Shown: one piece after another, positions 58,999 to 64,000 of the stretch | Layout: each line of letters starts with the position of its first letter | Numbering within the stretch: the stretch's first letter is position 1 | Assembly: GCF_016735515.1 (NCBI RefSeq) | Contig: NZ_JAERQZ010000001.1 | Location: 4,997,407-5,061,406, forward strand | DNA from: Piscinibacter sp. HJYY11 | GTDB lineage: Bacteria > Pseudomonadota > Gammaproteobacteria > Burkholderiales > Burkholderiaceae_C | Length of the DNA stretch: 64,000 bases | Direction of reading: 5' to 3' | Made by a program: the position numbers and the translations under genes | Notes under the pieces: generated by a model | Seen by the model: the letters and a program-made list of their open reading frames with translations, nothing else | Database searches by the model: none | What the model was told of the DNA's origin: nothing

Positions 58999-59481
58999 TC
59001 ATGCTCTTGCCTCTAGAACCGCCTCAAGCAGCTCGAACTGCCTCTGGAACTCCGGGGCACATAGGGAATCTACTTTGCGCACTTGATCGACGAGCCCAGC
59101 AGTCTCCTTCGCCTGAGAGAGAAAAGAACGGTTGCGGATCTTGAAATCAATGAACGGCCCCTGCGCCGAGGCATTGACGCCGCAATAGAACGAGATGCTG
59201 CGTGCGGCAAGAAATGCAACTTCGGCGTCTTGATCTGACGCCGAGTCGAGCAACAGGCGCTGCGCCACTCGGCCGTGACTAGGCTGGAGAACGGAGACGA
59301 GGCATGCCCGCCAACTTGCATTGCGTTTTGCGCGAATGGTCACCAGCTCCGTCCATTGCTGATTCGAAAGTGATTGCAGCAGTGCTGATGCGTCCTCGGC
59401 ATCACCGCCATCTGCCCAGGCCAGTGAGTCGCAGTCAGACCGCCTTAGGAGAACATCAAGGACTTCAACTTCAGATTGCAT
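58999..59481 (-). CDS. Cassette gene: hypothetical helical protein
   Basis: 160 residues, soluble, predicted mostly helical: MQSEVEVLDVLLRRSDCDSL, LLQSLSNQQWTELVTIRAKR, VAQRLLLDSASDQDAEVAFL. The repeated helical pairs suggest a HEAT-like or immunity-type fold; this is inference. No known family. Confidence 0.6.
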   Translation of the reverse strand: MQSEVEVLDVLLRRSDCDSLAWADGGDAEDASALLQSLSNQQWTELVTIRAKRNASWRACLVSVLQPSHGRVAQRLLLDSASDQDAEVAFLAARSISFYCGVNASAQGPFIDFKIRNRSFLSQAKETAGLVDQVRKVDSLCAPEFQRQFELLEAVLEARA

Positions 59482-59503
59482 GGTCCGTGGGTCGCTTCAG
59501 GCC

Positions 59504-59572
59504 GCCTAACGTTTGACATGAGAGGCGTCACCCGGCTTGCCGGGTGACGTCCTCTCGATGGAAGGGTTAGGC
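59504..59572 (-). repeat. attC site 10
   Basis: 69 bp; R'' GCCTAAC, R' GTTAGGC; inner stem CCCGGCAAGCCGGG. Confidence 0.92.
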
Positions 59573-59597
59573 CTCGGCGCGAGTTGCACCTTTCGAC

Positions 59598-60233
59598 CTA
59601 AGTGATCCATGAAGACACCAAAATCAATGAACCGCGCTTGCAGGATGGGCACGAATTCTTTGGTTCGACTTCGACGGTGAGGCTTCCTGCACGTCCGCAA
59701 AGGGCGCAGCTCAATACTTCGCCTTCTTGGGAGATGTTCTGCCCGGTTTGCCATGGCTGGCGAGTTTCCCCAAATTGGCGTTCAGTAGTGAAGAGCAACC
59801 GATCAGACTGAGGTGGTCCGCAGTTTGCATTTGGCACTTCGCCTACAGTTTCGACAGTCAGTTGAACACCTAGCGGCTCTAGCTCTTTGCGTATTGCTTC
59901 AACTGTATGCGGGCCAGTTCTCTCACAAAGAACGATTGGAAGGGATCTGACTGCCTCCAGTGCTTCGTTGTAGCTGACATTTCGTTCCTTTCTGAGCCAT
60001 CTTCTAGCGATGACACTTCTTGCGTCAGAGGGCGCCGACTCAACGGATACCTTTAGGAGCGGGTAGGTCTTTGGACCTCGGTCACGCATTGCATGCTCAA
60101 TTGCGTGCTGCTCACCGCAAGCTCGGCAAGCTAGAAGCGTACGACCGGTGTACCCATCGTGTATGCCGTGATAGTGATACCACCCGACTGAAAGTCGAAG
60201 GTCACAGTCGTTGCACTTCAGGTCAGTCGGCAT
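59598..60233 (-). CDS. Cassette gene: double zinc-ribbon protein with L7/L12-like middle
   Basis: 211 residues. Two CxxC pairs at the N-terminus (CNDC about residue 7, CRAC about 37) and two at the C-terminus (CALC, CPSC) suggest two zinc ribbons. The middle segment VSYNEALEAVRSLPIVLCER, then VEAIRKELEPLGVQLTVETV, resembles the ribosomal bL12 C-terminal/ClpS-like fold. Such domains occur in small cassette and phage-associated proteins. Start MPTDLKCND at 60233, 7 bp from attC11. Confidence 0.65.
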   Translation of the reverse strand: MPTDLKCNDCDLRLSVGWYHYHGIHDGYTGRTLLACRACGEQHAIEHAMRDRGPKTYPLLKVSVESAPSDARSVIARRWLRKERNVSYNEALEAVRSLPIVLCERTGPHTVEAIRKELEPLGVQLTVETVGEVPNANCGPPQSDRLLFTTERQFGETRQPWQTGQNISQEGEVLSCALCGRAGSLTVEVEPKNSCPSCKRGSLILVSSWIT

Positions 60234-60239
60234 GCTGAG

Positions 60240-60308
60240 GCCTAACGTTTGACATGAGAGGCATGACCCGGCTTGCCGGGGCATGTTCTCTCGATGGAAG
60301 GGTTAGGC
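60240..60308 (-). repeat. attC site 11
   Basis: 69 bp; R'' GCCTAAC, R' GTTAGGC; short-loop variant. Confidence 0.92.
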
Positions 60309-61454
60309 GTCACGAGCGCGACCATCTGCTGGCTTGGACTCTTCAAGCAGTAAGGGCGCATCCTGATCAATCTGAAGCGATGTTTCAGATGCCGACATTG
60401 CTGCACTACGAAGCTTTCTTAGTTCCTCTATTCGTGCGCGGAGCTTTGTGTTTGCTTCCAGCAGCGCCTCATCTTGAGGCTCCCCTTCTTTTTCTTCAGG
60501 ATCTTCGGGTTCGTCCGGAACACCGACGTTGATCTCGACTTGCGCCCCTTGGTTTAGTCGGCGAGCAAGATAGTGCAGGCCTTGTCTGAACTGAGTTTCG
60601 ACTTCGTTTCTTCTGCCTTTGTCTTCTACGCGACTGAACTTCTCGGTGAGATCGGATGCGATTTTCTTGAGTTCTGCGGTGACCTTCTTCTCGACCTCAT
60701 CTGAGATGAGCTTGAGAATCTTTTCGGGCACTTCCTTCTCGCCAAGCTGCTTCTGAAGGTTCTTGATTTCTAGGTTGCTCTTGAAAAGCGTGACGATCCT
60801 CTCTATAGCGACCGTCCACAAAACTACCTGCTCGACTGGGATCTCAAGGAAAACTTGCCACCAGCTAGAAGAGATAGTGGAAATCTTGGGGTCATAGCTG
60901 TTCTCGCCAGTGAGTTCGTTTATGGCTCTTGCCAGATTGGAGATCTTGTCGAACTCCTTGGTTAACTCCGGCAGGGTCTCTCCAACGACTTCACGTGGTA
61001 GCAGTAGCCCGACTTCAGCCCGTTCATCTTCAACAGACGTGTACTCCGCTGAAAGTCCGCGGAGGGACGAGTCCAGTTGTTTGACTAGAGTGATCTTCGA
61101 TAGATAAGTCTTAGAGAGCTTCCTAAGCGCGCTGGAGAGGGCGGCGCTATCGAACCCGTTTGACGCCACAATGTGCTCGACTTCTTTTCTCAGTTCAGGT
61201 GGAAACAGAGAGCGAAGAGAAAGGTCGTCGATTACCTGTTGGGCATATGGCTGATGAAGCTCCGCTGGAACAGCTTCTATGCTGTCTAGGGCGGCTGCGA
61301 GCTTGGTTCGAAACTCAGTGATGTGAGATTCAGTTCTTGTTTGTGTGTACTGATCCAAGGCAGATGCTGCCGCGTCAAGTTGATCAGTTAGCTTTGCTTC
61401 CCGAAAGTGGGTTTCGATGTGATCAACAACTGCATGAAATCGCCCAAGGTGCAT
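60303..61454 (-). CDS. Cassette gene: coiled-coil protein
   Basis: 383 residues, the longest cassette protein. Helical throughout with heptad-rich stretches (KNLQKQLGEKEVPEKILKLI, EALLEANTKLRARIEELRKL) and an acidic linker (EPEDPEEKEGEPQDE). One hydrophobic patch, WWQVFLEIPVEQVVLWTVAI (about residues 210-230), may be a membrane-associated helix. The ATG at 61454 lies 42 bp from attC12; stop TAA is in attC11. GC content is clearly lower than in the chromosomal genes. No family recognised. Confidence 0.7.
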   Translation of the reverse strand: MHLGRFHAVVDHIETHFREAKLTDQLDAAASALDQYTQTRTESHITEFRTKLAAALDSIEAVPAELHQPYAQQVIDDLSLRSLFPPELRKEVEHIVASNGFDSAALSSALRKLSKTYLSKITLVKQLDSSLRGLSAEYTSVEDERAEVGLLLPREVVGETLPELTKEFDKISNLARAINELTGENSYDPKISTISSSWWQVFLEIPVEQVVLWTVAIERIVTLFKSNLEIKNLQKQLGEKEVPEKILKLISDEVEKKVTAELKKIASDLTEKFSRVEDKGRRNEVETQFRQGLHYLARRLNQGAQVEINVGVPDEPEDPEEKEGEPQDEALLEANTKLRARIEELRKLRSAAMSASETSLQIDQDAPLLLEESKPADGRARDA

Positions 61455-61495
61455 TTGGTCTCCTCCATATGTTCTAGCCCCAGAACTATTGTGAC

Positions 61496-61564
61496 GCCTA
61501 ACGTTTGACATGAGAGGCCCGACCCGGCTTGCCGGGGCGGGTCCTCTCGATGGAAGGGTTAGGC
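61496..61564 (-). repeat. attC site 12
   Basis: 69 bp; R'' GCCTAAC, R' GTTAGGC; short-loop variant. Confidence 0.92.
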
Positions 61565-62017
61565 GGCATCTTGCAATACAGCCAATGCACGCCTCTTTAG
61601 CGCTGCACTCTGAGGGCGCCACATTTGTAGCGCTCTGATATGAAGAAGGCAGAGATCTGGTGAGACCTGGGTAAATACTTCGGCTTGGAGCCGACGAGCC
61701 AGGCGAATTATTGGATAGCGGCGCAGGATTGAGTGATACCAAAGCTCAATTTCACCGTAGCGCTGCAGATGAAAGCAATGCTGCGTGAGAAGTTCATCAA
61801 AGAGCTCCCGCTCGAACACGGAGCGCCGTAGAACTCGTATGCCCATCGCTCTTGCAGCAGGATGGCTTGATGACAACGCAATAGCCAAAAGCCGAATCTT
61901 TTGGCTGCCGTGAGCGGCTCTTACAGAAGAGGCAAGCAGATTCTCGAGCGTACTGCCTAGCGGGAACGCCTCAAGCGCTGATTCCAAGCTTTGCGCGGTG
62001 AGCTGATCGGTACTCAT
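61559..62017 (-). CDS. Cassette gene: hypothetical helical protein
   Basis: 152 residues, soluble, Leu/Arg-rich and helical: QSLESALEAFPLGSTLENLL, SQKIRLLAIALSSSHPAARA, ELFDELLTQHCFHLQRYGEI. HEAT-like helical repeats are possible. ATG at 62017 is 3 bp from attC13; the TAA stop is part of attC12. No family recognised. Confidence 0.65.
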   Translation of the reverse strand: MSTDQLTAQSLESALEAFPLGSTLENLLASSVRAAHGSQKIRLLAIALSSSHPAARAMGIRVLRRSVFERELFDELLTQHCFHLQRYGEIELWYHSILRRYPIIRLARRLQAEVFTQVSPDLCLLHIRALQMWRPQSAALKRRALAVLQDAA

Positions 62018-62020
62018 GCA

Positions 62021-62089
62021 GCCTAACGTTTGACATGAGAGGCCCGACCCGGCTTGCCGGGGCGGGTCCTCTCGATGGAAGGGTTAGAG
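62021..62089 (-). repeat. attC site 13
   Basis: 69 bp; R'' CTCTAAC, R' GTTAGGC. Confidence 0.92.
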
Positions 62090-62611
62090 GTCACCGCGTG
62101 CTACGTGATCCGGAGGCGACAGACGACAAATGAGGCTCGCAAAGGCGCTGGACTTGAGTACCAAGAAGATTGCGAACAGGGCCTCAAAAAAGGCCACAGA
62201 GACATCGAGCTTTGCTTCTGGAGCCAAGGTAGAGAACGCGGAGCCAGCCTCAAAGAAAATGAATCCTCGAAATAGCAGCCAGACGAGGGCTGGAAGCGCC
62301 TTGGCGAGAAGCCAAAGACCTAGCAGGCCACAGCCAACGCGCGCCAGATCGTAGGCGGGGGCTCGTATGAGATTTTCGTGCGACGTCCTTGGAACCAGTT
62401 TGTGCGCGACGAACATTGGAAAGAACCAGAGAGCGACTGCTCCGAGCAAATATGCCCCGCCGAGGGCATAGGCTACCGCTGCCTTTGATCCTGTTTCTAC
62501 TGGCAAGCTTGATAGTGCCGCCGGTATGGACGTGAAGTACCCAATGCTTGTGAGCGCAAGCCAGAGTGCAAATAGCCGGAGACCTATCCCAATGATCTGC
62601 TGTGGTGTCAT
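62084..62611 (-). CDS. Cassette gene: polytopic membrane protein
   Basis: 175 residues with four membrane segments: GIGLRLFALWLALTSIGYFT, AYALGGAYLLGAVALWFF, VGCGLLGLWLLAKALPALVW and FFEALFAIFLVLKSSAFASL. ATG at 62611 lies 5 bp from attC14; stop TAA inside attC13. Unknown function. Confidence 0.68.
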   Translation of the reverse strand: MTPQQIIGIGLRLFALWLALTSIGYFTSIPAALSSLPVETGSKAAVAYALGGAYLLGAVALWFFPMFVAHKLVPRTSHENLIRAPAYDLARVGCGLLGLWLLAKALPALVWLLFRGFIFFEAGSAFSTLAPEAKLDVSVAFFEALFAIFLVLKSSAFASLICRLSPPDHVARGDL

Positions 62612-62616
62612 GTGAC

Positions 62617-62685
62617 CTCTAACGTTTGACATGAGAGGCGGCGCCCGGCTTGCCGGGCGACGTCCTCTCGATGGAAGGGTTGGGC
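62617..62685 (-). repeat. attC site 14
   Basis: 69 bp; R'' GCCCAAC, R' GTTAGAG. The CTCTAAC end matches the CTCTAAC end of attC13 on its other side, as expected for a cassette that carried its own core. Confidence 0.92.
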
Positions 62686-62686
62686 G

Positions 62687-62989
62687 TCACGCGGGGTGCG
62701 CAGAGAACCGAACGCCTAGAGCGCGAGCGACCTTGAGGATGGTGTCGAGGCGCGGCTTGGCTCCTGGAGCTAGAGCTTTGTAGAGACTCTCTCGACCAAG
62801 CCCCGCGTCCTTGGCGACCTGCGCCATGCCCTTGGCACGAGCGATATCGCTAAGCGCGAGGAGCAAAAGATCGGTGTCTTCGGTTTCTAGAACCGCCGTC
62901 ATGTACTCGGCAATAGCGTCTTCATCCGTGAGATAGCGAGCCGCATCGAACGGGAGAAGCTTTGCCTTGGCTTTGGAAGTACTCATCAT
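62687..62989 (-). CDS. higA: Cassette gene: HigA-like antitoxin
   Basis: 100-residue Xre-type helix-turn-helix antitoxin of the addiction-module antidote (HigA) group. HTH region: LSDIARAKGMAQVAKDAGLG, then RESLYKALAPGAKPRLDTIL and KVARALGVRFS. It follows the toxin gene with a 4-bp overlap and ends 2 bp before attC14. It should neutralise the toxin and repress the shared promoter. Confidence 0.92.
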   Translation of the reverse strand: MMSTSKAKAKLLPFDAARYLTDEDAIAEYMTAVLETEDTDLLLLALSDIARAKGMAQVAKDAGLGRESLYKALAPGAKPRLDTILKVARALGVRFSAHPA

Positions 62990-63285
62990 TCAAGCTCCAA
63001 TTGCTGCAAGATCTTCTGCGCTCGCTTGATATCTCTTGCCTGGGTTGATTTATCACCGCCAGCGAGCATGACGATGAGGATGTTCTGGCGCTTCGTGAAG
63101 TACAGGCGATAGCCTGGGCCAAACGCGACACGCATCTCCGATACCTCGCCTCCGACTGACTTCCAGTCGCCAAGATTTCCTGCTTCGGCTAGCCGTAGCC
63201 TGGCGACGATGCGCAACTGCGCTTTGATGTCTTTGAGGCCATCAAGCCAGTCTTGGAACTCTTGAGTCTGACGTACCGTGAACAT
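62986..63285 (-). CDS. higB: Cassette gene: HigB/RelE-family toxin
   Basis: 99-residue RelE/ParE-superfamily toxin of the phage-derived Gp49-like/HigB group. Typical segments are FTVRQTQEFQDWLDGLKDIK, ARIVARLRLAEAGNLGDW-like order (here VARLRLAEAGNLGDWKSV), SEMRVAFGPGYRLYFTKRQN and ILIVMLAGGDKSTQARDIKR. It probably cleaves ribosome-bound mRNA. Toxin-first order is normal for HigBA. The pair has its own promoter, unusual among cassettes but typical for toxin-antitoxin cassettes, and would stabilise the array. Confidence 0.92.
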   Translation of the reverse strand: MFTVRQTQEFQDWLDGLKDIKAQLRIVARLRLAEAGNLGDWKSVGGEVSEMRVAFGPGYRLYFTKRQNILIVMLAGGDKSTQARDIKRAQKILQQLELE

Positions 63286-63289
63286 GCTT

Positions 63290-63319
63290 GAACTGTATCT
63301 ATATGGATACGAATGTCAA
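63290..63319 (-). promoter_or_regulatory. higBA promoter with operator palindrome
   Basis: Minus strand: -35 TTGACA (63319-63314), 16-bp spacer, -10-like TACAGT. The spacer and -10 contain GTATC-catata-GATAC (63295-63310), a perfect 5-bp dyad suited to HigA autorepression. Confidence 0.7.
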
Positions 63320-63343
63320 GCAGAGGGTTTGCGACTTCGTGAC

Positions 63344-63412
63344 GCTCAACGTTTGACATGAGAGGCCCGACCCGGCTTGCCGGGGCGGGTCCTCTCGATG
63401 GAAGGGTTAGGC
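63344..63412 (-). repeat. attC site 15
   Basis: 69 bp; R'' GCCTAAC, R' GTTGAGC. Confidence 0.92.
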
Positions 63413-63452
63413 GTCGTATGGCACGGCGGTCTACTGAGGCTGCCGTCTCCAG

Positions 63453-63812
63453 TCATAGCGACGACAGCAAAGCTAGAGTGCCCCCCGCCACAAGCGTGAC
63501 GAGAAGTCCGGTGGTTGTGATCAGAACCTTTACCCAGGGTCGGAGGGGCGGCGCCTGAGACGTCCAAGTCACGGCGACAGCAATGAACGCGGTTAGCACC
63601 GAAGCTGATAGAGCGACCATGCCGCCAGTCGCGAACATCTCTACGTTTGCCATGCACTCCCTGCCGCAACCACTTCCCGAAACTCCGATGCCAACTAAAG
63701 CGAACCCGAGAAAGCCAACGCACAAACCGACGCTTCCGAACAGCACCGCTGCGGCTATCCAGGCTCTCCCGTCTGAAGCGATCGCCGACAGGTTTCGGGT
63801 GGCTAGATTCAT
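63453..63812 (-). CDS. Cassette gene: small membrane protein
   Basis: 119 residues with three membrane segments: AWIAAAVLFGSVGLCVGFLG, GGMVALSASVLTAFIAVAVT and VLITTTGLLVTLVAGGTLAL. GSGCGRECMA sits in the first loop. ATG at 63812 follows GGAGAAAAAA; it is 38 bp from attC16. Unknown function. Confidence 0.65.
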   Translation of the reverse strand: MNLATRNLSAIASDGRAWIAAAVLFGSVGLCVGFLGFALVGIGVSGSGCGRECMANVEMFATGGMVALSASVLTAFIAVAVTWTSQAPPLRPWVKVLITTTGLLVTLVAGGTLALLSSL

Positions 63813-63850
63813 TTTTTTCTCCACACGATACGCGTTGCGAGGAGTTCGAC

Positions 63851-63919
63851 GCCTAACGTTTGATATGAGAGGCCCGGCCCGGCTTGCCGGGGCGGGTCCT
63901 CTCGATGGAAGGGTTAGGC
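63851..63919 (-). repeat. attC site 16
   Basis: 69 bp; R'' GCCTAAC, R' GTTAGGC; nearest site to the presumed integrase end in this window. Confidence 0.92.
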
Positions 63920-64000
63920 CGCATTGGGCTTGCAAGGAACACTGAAGTCAACGTGGTAGTGCTCATCATGGCGAACCCAGGGCTTGCCCTTCATAAAGGG
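63914..64000 (-). CDS. Cassette gene, C-terminal part only; MepA-like peptidase tail possible
   Basis: The last 28 codons of a protein that continues beyond the window and ends at the TAA of attC16. The visible tail contains KGKPWVRHDEHYHVDFSVPC. The H-x-H in HYHVDFSVPC resembles the C-terminal W-x-x-H-D-x-H-x-H-V block of penicillin-insensitive murein endopeptidases (MepA, M74). That match is short, so the family is only a suggestion. Confidence 0.5.
   Translation of the reverse strand, partial: PFMKGKPWVRHDEHYHVDFSVPCKPNAA

Noticed and set aside
53933..63919. Regularly spaced repeats that might be a CRISPR array
   Set aside because: Repeat copies are 69-72 bp palindromes separated by whole genes of very different length, and their ends are attC boxes; no short uniform spacers or cas genes are present.

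Overview
This window looks like chromosomal DNA from a high-GC betaproteobacterium, most likely Burkholderiales of the Rubrivivax/Leptothrix/Roseateles type. The evidence is GC-biased codon use, a Bug-type periplasmic binding protein, a methanolan-type exopolysaccharide locus with exosortase and a PEP-CTERM protein, and an imuA-imuB pair under a LexA box. No species can be named from the sequence alone.

Layout. (1) 1-8947: an acyl-CoA catabolism island (acyl-CoA synthetase, two SDRs, thiolase, CoA transferase, acyl-CoA dehydrogenase, CitE-like lyase, Bug binding protein) with a TetR regulator and a palindromic operator between its divergent arms. (2) 8964-15013: a ProQ-domain protein, tRNA-Ala(CGC), an arylformamidase-like hydrolase, a rubrerythrin/HdrD-like/DUF3501 operon, a BON lipoprotein and a stand-alone receiver protein. 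(3) 15145-34789: a large exopolysaccharide locus. A rightward operon runs from epsD through export, chain length, exosortase B, EpsI, polymerase, glycosyltransferases, GH5, acyl and pyruvyl transferases and flippase to a nucleotidyltransferase. Leftward genes encode the initiating sugar-phosphate transferase, an EpsL-like barrel and a PEP-CTERM protein. Three sites match the sigma-54 -24/-12 consensus, one before each of three transcription units. A guanidine exporter with a guanidine-II-like leader sits between the two arms. (4) 34822-42211: nine leftward genes that look like a dialkylresorcinol-type lipid pathway (DarA, DarB-like ketosynthase, ACP, two further ketosynthase-type proteins, BtrH-like acyltransferase, ABC exporter, one unknown). 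(5) 42288-53471: housekeeping and accessory genes, including RarD, a MoaD/BNR pair, YchJ, a MarR-GNAT fusion, imuA-imuB, and a chemoreceptor with a C-terminal sensor domain.

(6) 53640-64000: an integron cassette array. Sixteen attC sites about 69-72 bp long and nearly identical (one decayed) separate small genes, almost all on the minus strand. The array therefore reads right to left, and its integrase, not in the window, should lie beyond 64000. Cargo includes a HigBA toxin-antitoxin pair, an ABC-type AAA ATPase, a beta-helix lipoprotein, zinc-ribbon proteins, small membrane proteins and many orphans. The distal end is cut by a rearranged IS30-family transposase remnant that truncates the last cassette.

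Other points: two near-identical ~80-bp micro-ORF/repeat elements sit between co-directional genes at 12925 and 45615. The resorcinol-BtrH cluster and the cassette array are the best places to look for undescribed biology.
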